Assembly (NCBI GenBank): GCA_950295325.1
Contig: OX485805.1
Coordinates: 35,577,501-35,637,500, forward strand
Length of the DNA stretch: 60,000 nucleotides
Direction: 5' to 3'
From: Polytrichum commune
Lineage: Eukaryota; Streptophyta; Polytrichopsida; Polytrichales; Polytrichaceae
Shown: positions 10,917-20,477 of the stretch, one piece after another
Layout of the letters: every line of letters starts with the position of its first letter
Position numbering within the stretch: position 1 is the stretch's first letter
Program-made: the position numbers and the translations under genes
Notes under the pieces: model-generated
What the model saw: the letters and a program-made list of their open reading frames with translations, nothing else
Databases searched by the model: none
What the model was told of the DNA's origin: nothing

Positions 10917-11384
10917 TCCATAAGAATCGATCGACCCTCACTTGACCACACATAATCCTAGCAATTCCCCTCTTAATATTTTCACTTGTCTTGGTGTGGT
11001 TATAATTTTTTTAGGAGGTGAGGAAAAGAACCTGCAAGCCCACTTAGGTGAAAGAATCCCAATAGGGGATAGGCATGTTCATGTTAATTTTTTGGTTAAG
11101 TCGGAGCATCACCTCCGCACCTTCCCGCAAATTAACACTCACCACAATACCGATTGTGAGGGGATGACCTTCCGAGTAGATTATGTTAAAAGTCGAGGCT
11201 TCACCCTTCAACTTCTCACACCATCCACAATTCGGGAATTACCCTCTACAACGGATAACAACAATCACGAGTACAAAATGCATTCCTTAATTAGTTAATG
11301 AGTTCACTTTGAAGAAATAAACATACCTTGAGCAATCGCATCCCCCTGTGAGTTAGCACTCCCCTCAATCGTGACTCAATGTAA
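10917..11384 (-). other. Gypsy-A leader, part next to gag
   Basis: This is non-coding sequence between the gag start and the Chromo-1 insertion. It continues at 18224-18659 on the far side of Chromo-1. The small frames seen on either strand have no recognisable product. Confidence 0.75.
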
Positions 11385-11389
11385 CAACA

Positions 11390-12363
11390 TGTCGCGCACC
11401 TCTCCATGAGGAGTGCCCGAAACACCATGGGCACAAGGGGGACCCCGGAGTGACACCCGGGACTTGTGGCGCCGTTGGTGAGAGGGCCCAAGTGATCCTA
11501 GTGTGGGTGAGGGCCCCGGGCGTTGGGAACGCCTCCCACCCACGGAGACTAGGAGGCATGAGGGTAAGGCCATGAGCTATGCGTAGCTCATGGCGTGGTG
11601 ATTCTAGAATGCTCAAGATCACCTCAATCGGAGGTGTGAGCTAGGAGTTATGGCCATTTGAGGGGGGGCGCTGTCCCGGGACAGCGCCCTGGTGCAGCAG
11701 TGCCTGGGAGTGATTCCCGGGACTGCCAAGGTTCAAACAGGCATAACTTCCTCAAGACTTGCTCAAATGGGGCAAGTGAGGAGTCCATCGGCATCTACGT
11801 GAAGCGTAGATGAAGATGGAGTGGTCGCGTGTAAGCATCAGACATCGTACAAGGAAGTTATGATGGTCTGAAGCTGCTGGGGGGTTCTAGGCCCAGCGGC
11901 TAAGGGAAAGTGTCCACTTGGCCCCAACTCTTGGTAGAGAGACAAGAGGTTGGTTGACGGTGGGGTAGGGGCCCCGCGTAGAGTCCTAGAGGCTTATATG
12001 GGTGAGGTGGTGTGGCCTCACCCACCCGAGGCCGAACGGCAAGGCCTCCATGGGCAATGGCCCATTGTGAGGCTATAGTTGCCTAGTATGGTTCGGGTTG
12101 TTGTAGTGTTGCTCCGGCAACGCGATGATCAACATAAGATTGGACTTCCATGGATGGAAGTCCACATCTAGGAATGGGTTACCGATTAAGGGGTGAGTCC
12201 CGAAAGTAAAGTAGGAGGGTTGGTTCCCTCCTATGAACTATAAGGTCCGGGGTAGGAGGAGCTAATCATTAGCATGGCGGAATGCGAATGGTTAGCGCTC
12301 GTAACCTTTGCTAGAATTGAAAATTGGCAAGATTGTCAAGGGGGGCTAGCAAGGGTTGCGACA
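11390..12363 (+). repeat. Chromo-1 5' LTR
   Basis: The LTR has TGTCGC...GCGACA ends. It contains a perfect 24-bp palindrome around CTGTCCCGGGACAG at about 11667-11690 and a TATA-like 'gcttatatggg' near 11992. The palindrome recurs in the other LTRs of this family in the window. Confidence 0.93.
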
Positions 12364-12365
12364 CT

Positions 12366-12380
12366 TGGTATCAGAGCAGG
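12366..12380 (+). promoter_or_regulatory. Chromo-1 primer-binding site (tRNA-iMet)
   Basis: TGGTATCAGAGCAGG starts 2 bases after the LTR end. It matches the 3' end complement of plant initiator methionine tRNA, the usual primer of chromoviruses. Confidence 0.9.
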
Positions 12381-13014
12381 GTTCCAAGTTTTGAGCTCGC
12401 ACTTTGAGGGAAACATGACTATCAAAAATGCGGGTTATGATGGTGAGCCCGGGGTTTCCAAAAGGTTGTGAGGCTCAAATTGGAACAAGGATCATGTGCA
12501 AGTGGAATTTGACCATACCATTGGTTCTAATGACAATGGTGGGCATGAGGGTGGATTTGGTAAGGAAAATGGAGGAGTGCTTTGAAAGGGCTGCCTCAAA
12601 CCTCAAAAAACATTTGGGGCCTAGAATACCGAAAGCACCCAAAACCTTGGAGGGCATTAATGTTGGATTGAAATTCCAATTCGAAATGCTTGGAAGGTAT
12701 TGATGTTGGAATGAATTTGGTGCTAATGAGGCACCCGGGGCCTCTTAAGGCCTATGTGCGCTATTCAAACGCACAAATGAAGGATACACCTAAAACAGAC
12801 GAGCTTTCTAAGAAATGCATCCTTTAGGTGGGGTTTTAAAAGCGGGTGGTGGATGCCCTGTTTAAGTCCCTAAGGCTTCTTGAGGACATGGTGGGGACCA
12901 TCAAGTTTGCAAGAGCATTGAAGCCGATGGTCCCAAAGAGAAGTTTGGCGGCGCATCACCACAACTGGCTTTAGCCAAAGTAGGTCCCAAAGAAATGAGT
13001 GCAAATTGTTTGGT

Positions 13015-13340
13015 CCATTTTACTTAGGCAAAACATGTTGGTGCCGCGGACGGAATGTTGAAAGGTGGCTTTATGCTTCCAAAGCAAATCATACTTGTGC
13101 CGCGGACGGAATGTTGGGAGGTGGGTTTGTCCTACCAAGGCAATTCATGTTCGTGTCGCGGACGGAGTGTGGGAAGGTGGCTTTGTGCTACCAAGGCAAA
13201 ACATGTTTGTTTTGCGGACAAACTATTAGAAATTGGTTTTGTGGCACCAAACCAATTTGTCCCGCGGACGAAATGTTTAAAGTTGGCTTTGCGGACCAAG
13301 CCAAGCCAAGTTGCCGAGGACCAAATGTAAGACGATGGCA
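13015..13340 (+). repeat. degenerate tandem repeat around CCGCGGACG in the gag/leader region
   Basis: About five units of roughly 65 bp each carry 'gccgcggacggaatgtt' or a variant followed by 'ggtggctttgtgctaccaa'. The same block is present in Chromo-2 (about 41985-42305). Frames through it are Cys/Gly-rich repeats with no family I recognise. The flanking 12381-13014 shows no intact gene and should correspond to leader and decayed gag. Confidence 0.65.
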
Positions 13341-13481
13341 TTGTGGCCAAGGCTAGTAGCCTTAAGCCAAGGCCAACTATTTTATATCTTGAGGCTCAAA
13401 TGAATGGGACAAACGTCTAATGGGTTGACAAAGAGGCAAGCCATGCCTTCTTGAGCCCAAAACTCATAAGGGAGTTGGGGC

Positions 13482-13940
13482 TTGCCGATTGGTAGAGCGG
13501 GCAAGCCCACCAAGGTGCGGTTTGGAAAGGGCAAACCGCATGAGACAAAGGAGGCCGCGATGCATGTAACCTTTCAATGTGGGACATTGGATTTTTGTCA
13601 AAATTTCACACCAAGTGAAATAGATGAAATGCATGTCATTGTGAAGGCCGCCTACTTTGAAACTCACATGATAGATGTGAGGTGCAAGCCGGTGTACTTG
13701 CGGTGCATTATGATGTGTCATAATGGCAAAGAATTGAAGTTCAAATTGACAAGGACTCCTATGGTAGGAGGATCTAAGTTGAATTTGGTCTTAATGGACC
13801 AAATGAAAAATAGAAAGCATAATAGTCGTGGTTCAATTGGAGCAACTCGATAGAACTTATGGGGAGGCTAGGAAAGATGGGCCTCCCCTAAACCACTTTG
13901 GTGGGATGTTGGGGAGATACAATGATGTATTCATCAATGT
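13482..13940 (+). pseudogene. Chromo-1 protease-to-RT linker and start of RT, broken
   Basis: The translation reads through a region like the end of a chromovirus protease and its linker (KLTRTPMVGG...KLNLVLMDQMKN). After a frame change it gives the usual start of the RT domain (GRYNDVF...LPK at about 13905-13950). It is not translatable as one chain. The RT palm should follow but is absent. Confidence 0.6.
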
Positions 13941-14165
13941 GTTGCCCAAAAGTTACCGCCAAGAAATGAAAATAACTTTGCTCAACAACATATTGAGTTC
14001 TAGAGGTATGTGGTGACAAAGGAAGTTGGTGACAAACATGAAGAATATCAAGGCCATCCAAAAGGAGAATTGGTCCTTGACTCAAGAAAATGGCTTAGGT
14101 CATTTGTTGGCCTAGCCAACTACTACCACCACTTCATTCGAGGTTTTTCTAAGGTTGCTAGGACC
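13941..14165 (+). pseudogene. Chromo-1 RT region with the catalytic core deleted
   Basis: About 30 bases after the LPK motif the sequence jumps to IEF-RYVVTKEVG and then RSFVGLANYYHHFIRGFSK. This is the region just after the RT palm (normally IEFLGYVV..., LRSFLGLANYYRRFI). Roughly 150-170 residues that should include the YxDD-type active site are missing. Chromo-2 and Chromo-3 have the same join, next to an A-rich stretch. Confidence 0.75.
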
Positions 14166-14940
14166 TTAGTCAATTTGTTGAAAAAATGGCTATCCCAAGA
14201 GTGGGATGAGCCTTGTCACCAAGCCTTTGGGAAGCTCAAGAGCAAGTTCCCTTCACAAGATGTGGTTAAGTTTCCGGGTTTTCATAAGCATTTTGAGGTG
14301 CACATGGAGGCGAGTGACTTTACCATTGGCGGATGTTGATCCAAGATGGATGCCCATTGCATATGGGAGTATTAAGCTTAAAGGTTGTCAAACCTTGTGC
14401 GACCTATGAAAGAAATGGCTATCTCAAGAGTGGGATGAGCCTTGCCCCAAAGTCTTTGGGGAGCTTAATACAAAATTGTCTTTGACGCCCGTGCTCAAGT
14501 TCGCGGAGCTTGACATACCTTTTGAGGTGCATACGGGGGTGAATGACTTTGCCAATGGCGGATTGTTAATGTAAGATGGATGGCCTTTGCATATGGGGGC
14601 TTGAGGCTCGATGGTTGTCAAAGAAGACAACCAACTCATGACAAAGAACTTCTTTGCCGTAGTGCATTGCTTGAAGATGTGGCGACACTATTTGGGGTCG
14701 CACAAAGCAAAGGTCTACATGGACAATGTGTCCTAAAAGTATTTTAACATATACAAGCGCAAGTGAGCGCCAAGTCATTGCGGTGGCATGATAGTTTGGC
14801 GCTTATGAAGGTGGATTTGATCCACAAACCGGACCATGGAAATGTGGTGCCGGATGCGCTAAGTAGACCGGATGAGTTCCAAGCAATGAGAACCATCCAA
14901 ACCTTGTGGCTAATGTGTGCCGGCGAAGGAAACTTGTGAT
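14166..14940 (+). pseudogene. Chromo-1 RNase H region with internal tandem duplication
   Basis: The block encoding KWLSQEWDEPCHQAFGKLKS...FEVHMEASDFTIGG (14185-14337) is repeated at 14410-14575 with divergence. After it come DKEL, MWRHYLGSHKAKVYMDN and PDALSRPDEF-like remains of RNase H in shifting frames. The Asp normally seen in 'TDAS' at the start of RNase H is replaced in both copies (MEAS, TGVN). The enzyme would be dead even without the frameshifts. Confidence 0.7.
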
Positions 14941-16005
14941 GCAAGATACGGGAGGGGTAAATTAACTACCCCGAGGCACAAAAGCTTTTAGGTGAGCTTC
15001 GCAAGAGCAAGGTGCTCAAAGAGGTTAAGTTGGTGGACGGATTGTTCAAGTGCAAGCAAAGTCGGGTGTATGTGCCTCAAGGCAAGTTGAGGCTATCGGT
15101 TTTGAAGGAAAAATGTGATAGTCCTATTGCCGGCCATAGAGGAGAAAGAAAAAACCGCCATAGAATGGTGTCATGGAGGTACCATTGGCGGTGCATAAAG
15201 GAGGATATAACCCACTTTGTGAAGGCGTGAATAAAGTGCCAAGTGAACCGAGCCTCTTACCAAAAGCAAGGCGGTTTCTTGCAACCGTTGTTTATCCCGT
15301 CGGCGCCATGGCATAGTATGTGCATGGACTTGATCACAAGTTTGCCGGAGTCACATGGGTATGATGCCATCTTGTTGATGGTAGAGCGGTTTGCCAAGTT
15401 GGCACACATGGTGCTGATTGTGGGAACCGCCACCGCGTTGGAGACCGCATAGCCTTTTCTCAAAGGATGGTTGAGGCACCACGGGTTGCCAAGAGTGATT
15501 GTGTGGGATCAAGATTCAAAGTTCACAAGTGCATTTTCAATGCATTTCTCTAAGGAGGTCGCAATGAAACTAAGGTTTAGCACGGCCTTGCATTCCCAAA
15601 TATTTGGGAAAACGGAGCGTGTGAATGGAGTCTTGAAGCAATACTTGAGGAACTTGGTGGGGGCGGACCAAGGAGATTGGGCGGACTATGTGGGTCGAGC
15701 GGAGTGTAATTGCAATGTAGCCACGCACTTGGCTACCAAGGGGTGGTCTTTCGTGGTGGCTTATGGAGTGGATGCGCTCCAACCTATTAACCTAGCTCTC
15801 GAGGGGGCACATTCAACACTAGAGTTCAACCAAGATGGTGAGGACTTGGCCAAGGATGGTAAACAAATCTTGGAGATGACCAAGTTGTTGGTGGAGAAAG
15901 CCCGAAGGTGCTACGGAGTGCAAATCAATGCCGGAAGACGCGAAGTGGAGTATGAGGTGGGCCAATAAGGTGTTGTTGAATGTGGACAACTTCACCTTGC
16001 CCAAA
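14941..16005 (+). pseudogene. Chromo-1 integrase, broken
   Basis: Fragments of one integrase lie in order: a zinc-region stretch (KLRLSVLKE...PIAGHRG at 15090-15150), then the core (MCMDLITSLPES...MVERFAKLAHM at about 15320-15410). The next fragments are VIVWDQDSKFTSAF (about 15495) and KTERVNGVLKQYLRNLVGAD (15606-15665, holding the catalytic Glu). Last is VLLNVDNFTLPKGL (about 15970). Stops and frame changes separate these pieces. Confidence 0.8.
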
Positions 16006-16199
16006 GGCCTTACTTCAAAAGTTCATGTCCAAAATTGGAGCTTCGTTTTCCATGGTGGAACAAGTGTTCAAGGACATGTAGAAGTTGGAATTACTGCCGG
16101 AGATCAAAGTGCATCCAACATTTCATGTCTCATTACGAAAGTCATTTTAGGACGACACCTTGTGGCCCGATCACAAGCAAGTGATTAGGCCATGTCCCG

Positions 16200-16420
16200 A
16201 CCTTGTGGAGGTCATTTGGAACATGAGGTAGGAGGGCATCCTCAAGTGTAGGAAGTCCAAGTGAAAATGAAAGAAAATGTACAAAGGAGTCATTGGTGAA
16301 ATGGTGAGGATACCATGAGAAAGAAACCGCTTGGATGGCGGCAAGAGACATGGTGAACACCAATGAATTGGTGAAGCACTTTGAAGAAACTAAGGCTAAG
16401 GATTCCAATAAAATGAAGCG
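16200..16420 (+). pseudogene. Chromo-1 C-terminal chromodomain remnant
   Basis: Reading across frames gives EGILKCRKSK, then a GVIG-WW/GYP-like stretch, then AARDMVNTNELVKHFEETKAK. This matches the layout of the integrase chromodomain that targets chromoviruses to chromatin. It supports placing the family among chromoviruses, as does the initiator-tRNA primer site. The remaining 16421-17230 shows no gene. Confidence 0.6.
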
Positions 16421-17230
16421 TAGGCATTGATGAGGACATCAATCTCCTTTAGTGGGGGAGAGATGCTAGTAGCACACTTAGCTTCGAGGTTAATTACTCC
16501 ACAACATGAACTTGTTCTTTGGCTTGAGAGAATAAAGTCCAAACTTTAGTGGTGCAAAGAGAAAAGTATGAGATGAGGTCCTAGTCTTATACTTGTGCTT
16601 GGTTAATGGAAGAGGGGGAATAGATATGCCAAACTAAGTTGGGTAAGCCGAGTAATTGGGGGCCATGGCTTGGAGGGGCCTTGGATAAAACCAAGAAACT
16701 TCTTAGCCATGGGCTTGTCCGGGCGGGGACAAGGTGATGGCGCGTGCTCATAAAAGTGCTACCCGCGAGCTAACGAGAGTTGGCGCATGGGAGTCATGAA
16801 CCCATGTCTCGAAAGAGCAAAGTGGGAACCGAGTCGGGCGGGACTTGGCATCACCCCCGTGCGATCGAGGCGTGGCTTAACAATGGAAAGCCATCTCGGA
16901 GTTGCAACCGAGACAACTTAGTGGAAGCGTTGAGGTCTCGCCTAGATGTGTCATGTTAGGCTAGTGGAGCCTAACGGGGGAGGCCCCAAAGGAGGGGCAA
17001 CCCAAGTGAGTCCCAAAGTAGGTGGGTCTAGTATAGGTTAGGTCCTTGGAGGAGAGATCCAAGGTCGCTAACGGACCACCTAGGAACGACACCTTTGGGA
17101 CTATGCCAAATGTGAAGATGCATTGTGGGGGTCGCGCCCTAAGGTAAACACAATGCCGCACCATAGAGGATGGCAACTTGAGAATTGGTGTGCCGACTAG
17201 GAGTATAGTCGATGAGGGCATCGACTCCGT

Positions 17231-17244
17231 TTGGTGGGGGTGAG
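17231..17244 (+). promoter_or_regulatory. Chromo-1 polypurine tract
   Basis: TTGGTGGGGGTGAG lies directly before the 3' LTR start TGTCGC, the place and composition expected for the plus-strand primer. Confidence 0.8.
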
Positions 17245-18218
17245 TGTCGCGCACCTCTCCATGAGGAGTGCCCGAAACACCATGGGCACAAGGGGGACCC
17301 CGGAGTGACACCCGGGACTTGTGGCGCCGTTGGTGAGAGGGCCCAAGTGATCCTAGTGTGGGTGAGGGCCCCGGGCGTTGGGAACGCCTCCCACCCACGG
17401 AGACTAGGAGGCATGAGGGTAAGGCCATGAGCTATGCGTAGCTCATGGCGTGGTGATTCTAGAATGCTCAAGATCACCTCAATCGGAGGTGTGAGCTAGG
17501 AGTTATGGCCATTTGAGGGGGGGCGCTGTCCCGGGACAGCGCCCTGGTGCAGCAGTGCCTGGGAGTGATTCCCGGGACTGCCAAGGTTCAAACAGGCATA
17601 ACTTCCTCAAGACTTGCTCAAATGGGGCAAGTGAGGAGTCCATCGGCATCTACGTGAAGCGTAGATGAAGATGGAGTGGTCGCGTGTAAGCATCAGACAT
17701 CGTACAAGGAAGTTATGATGGTCTGAAGCTGCTGGGGGGTTCTAGGCCCAGCGGCTAAGGGAAAGTGTCCACTTGGCCCCAACTCTTGGTAGAGAGACAA
17801 GAGGTTGGTTGACGGTGGGGTAGGGGCCCCGCGTAGAGTCCTAGAGGCTTATATGGGTGAGGTGGTGTGGCCTCACCCACCCGAGGCCGAACGGCAAGGC
17901 CTCCATGGGCAATGGCCCATTGTGAGGCTATAGTTGCCTAGTATGGTTCGGGTTGTTGTAGTGTTGCTCCGGCAACGCGATGATCAACATAAGATTGGAC
18001 TTCCATGGATGGAAGTCCACATCTAGGAATGGGTTACCGATTAAGGGGTGAGTCCCGAAAGTAAAGTAGGAGGGTTGGTTCCCTCCTATGAACTATAAGG
18101 TCCGGGGTAGGAGGAGCTAATCATTAGCATGGCGGAATGCGAATGGTTAGCGCTCGTAACCTTTGCTAGAATTGAAAATTGGCAAGATTGTCAAGGGGGG
18201 CTAGCAAGGGTTGCGACA
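17245..18218 (+). repeat. Chromo-1 3' LTR
   Basis: This is a 974-bp direct copy of 11390-12363, the same length and with no difference seen on reading. It is followed by the target duplication CAACA. Confidence 0.93.
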
Positions 18219-18223
18219 CAACA

Positions 18224-18659
18224 CCATAAACTTTGTGAAATATTAATTTAATCTAGAGCATGAAATGACAACTCCCAAAACTTTGAGACTCACCCCGAGG
18301 TGAGTGTCAAAGTTCAATGTCCTAAGGTGAATTTACCCTCTAATGTTTTAATGAGCTACTCGGTTATAGGTTCCTTTTAAGTTCTTAGCAAATCCCCAAA
18401 AAGGTTGAGGACGTACCTTCGCCGCGCTCCTTCCTCAAAAATGAATTTGCGTAATTGACAATGCAATTCATTCCAAGGAATAGTTGAAATACAATGAATT
18501 CAAATGTAACCCAAAGAGAGAATACTTACCGAGTTTCGGGTGCTCCTTCCCTTCTCTCAAGTTTGTGTCTCCAATTTTTCCTAGTTGCCTCCAAGTCTCC
18601 TAGTCGCCTCCAAGTCTTGTAACTACCTTCCGCTTCGCTCCCGGCGGACGCACCAATTA
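18224..18659 (-). other. Gypsy-A leader, part next to the 5' LTR, with primer-binding site
   Basis: This is non-coding leader in element orientation. At 18638-18656 its minus strand reads TTGGTGCGTCCGCCGGGAG, starting 3 bases after the LTR end. Its complement ends in ACGCACCA like a tRNA 3' end, so it is the likely primer-binding site. I cannot name the tRNA. Confidence 0.65.
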
Positions 18660-20472
18660 TGTGAGGCCAAACCCCCCACCCTTAAGCGTCCGTAGTCCGA
18701 GTAGTGGGTTTGGGCTCACATTCCTCCGCGGTATTGGATTTGGACTTGGATGAGTCCATAGTGCAAGGTTCACCCTTCAAGTGGTCTTGGATTTAACTGG
18801 AATTTCACTTTTAACAACTCAATGTACGATTTCAATACGTATGTGGAGAATGCACAAGTTAACTATATTATTTTAACCTCCTTATGCTCGGGTGCTATTT
18901 TGTCTTTGTTTGCTTCTAACGTCCACCCAGCTTCTTAGCTTCTAACTAAACAAACCCAGCTCCTTCATAAACCCAGCTTCTTAGCTTCTAACTAAACAAA
19001 CCCAACTCCTTCATAAACCCAGCTCCTTCATGAACCCAGCTCCTTAGCTTCTAACTAAACAAACCCAGGTCCTTCATAAACCCAGCTCTTTACTTTCTAA
19101 CTAAACAAACCCAGCTCCTTCATAAACCCAGCTCCTTCATGAACCCAGCTCCTTAGCTTCTAACTAAACAAACCCAGGTCCTTCATAAACCCAGCTCTTT
19201 ACTTTCTAACTAAACAAACCCAGCTCCTTCATAAACCCAGCTCCTTCATGAACCCACAACTTTGTAGTTGTAATCCCCAACTACCTCACTAATTATTCAA
19301 GCCCTTAACTAATCTTCCTACCTAATTTCCCTAATTCTACTAACAACCCCTTTCTAATCACACAATTCTTCTCTAATCCTAAAATCCTAAAATCCTAGAG
19401 AGGAGAGGGGGAGAGAGAATTTCCTAACTTCACTAAGACTAACTAATCCACACAAGTATATTTTTGCATTCATCACAACATCAAGTGCTCAACTCTTAAA
19501 CATGGAACTTGCAACCACGTGTATTCAAAACATGAACTTTAAGTACCACAAATTGGAATCATGAATTAACTTTAAAATCCTTCACGTCAACACTAATTCT
19601 ACCAAGAGGTCAAGCCCTCTTCAAGGCTAACAAGCCTTGGCTCTCAAACTAAAAACTAAGCACACACATGTGCTCCAATATGGCTTCCCACACCCACACT
19701 TATAACTCGTGGGGTGCCTTGGAGCACAAAGGAAAGAGAGGATGAGTGAGGGAAGAATGAGGGATTATATAGTAAGCTTGAGGGGGTGAGCACCCTCAAG
19801 GCTCACGATAAGCCCTTGAGATTTCCTCCTACTTAGTAGGCGCCAATCCTATCTTCTAAGCCTTCCTCCCTCAAATGATCAACAAGGATCCTAATTCGAA
19901 CATTTAACTAGCCTTGGCTTTCTACCTACCACACTTTACCAAACTTGGGATGCTTCAACCCAAACTTAGCCTCCTTCGCTTTCCGCCGCCATAACTTTCT
20001 TCCCTTACTTTCCCAAATCGTCGCTCACCACTTAATTCAAACCACGATGCTTAACTCGTGATTTGATTGGTGCTTTGAGAATTTGCTTATCCTCCACCTT
20101 GCATTCTTCCTTGGGCCTTCCCCATTAAGTGGCCATGATGAGGTGGTCCACTTGTGCGCTCCATGTGATCCTCCATTCATCCCAATTCGAATGCACTTGC
20201 CTCTTGAGTCACTTTGGTTGTCTCCATCCATTTGTACTAGCCTACTCACTAACTACTCAATCCAAGTTCTCCTTACCTATCCTCATTCACTCAAATCCTT
20301 CCGAAGGTAAAAACACAATAACAACTCACATCCTAGCCTCTTACAACATGGTACTTCTAAGACTAACATTTCACTCTTTTTATATTTTTGTGAAGTAACA
20401 TGCTACTTCAAAGTGCATCAACTAACGTTTCAAGGGTCTAAGACTAAATGTGGGCACCCTTTTGGGCTCACA
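18660..20472 (-). repeat. Gypsy-A 5' LTR
   Basis: This LTR is 1813 bp and is the twin of 2786-4615. Its minisatellite lies at about 18927-19252. The promoter of Gypsy-A should lie here, on the minus strand. Confidence 0.93.
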
Positions 20473-20477
20473 CACAG

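Larger units (their letters stand above)
11390..18218 (+). mobile_element. Chromovirus-like Ty3/gypsy element 'Chromo-1', non-autonomous
   Basis: Two 974-bp LTRs (11390-12363 and 17245-18218) begin TGTCGC and end GCGACA and look identical where I compared them. The element is flanked by the exact duplication CAACA (11385-11389 and 18219-18223). A tRNA-iMet primer site follows the 5' LTR, and a purine tract precedes the 3' LTR. The internal region has protease-linker, RNase H, integrase and chromodomain remains, but it is full of frameshifts and lacks the reverse transcriptase core. Identical LTRs around a dead interior suggest recent mobilisation in trans, which is inference. Confidence 0.92.
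2786..20472 (-). mobile_element. Ty3/gypsy LTR retrotransposon 'Gypsy-A', full length
   Basis: Direct LTRs at 2786-4615 (1830 bp) and 18660-20472 (1813 bp) begin TGTGAG and end CTCACA. The insertion is flanked by the exact 5-bp duplication CACAG (2781-2785 and 20473-20477). Between them lies one long gag-pol frame on the minus strand. In element orientation the 5' LTR is the one at 18660-20472. The LTRs look almost identical apart from copy number in a minisatellite and few substitutions, so the insertion is young. The leader is broken by a second element (11390-18218). There is no chromodomain at the end of pol, so it may be a Tat/Athila-like lineage, which is inference. Confidence 0.93.

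Noticed and set aside
11365-11622. Frames recurring in every chromovirus LTR (also near 17139, 40298, 46100, 47811, 53424 and 59492)
   Set aside because: They lie wholly in the LTR and several overlap on one strand in different frames. Repetition reflects LTR copies and not a conserved gene.
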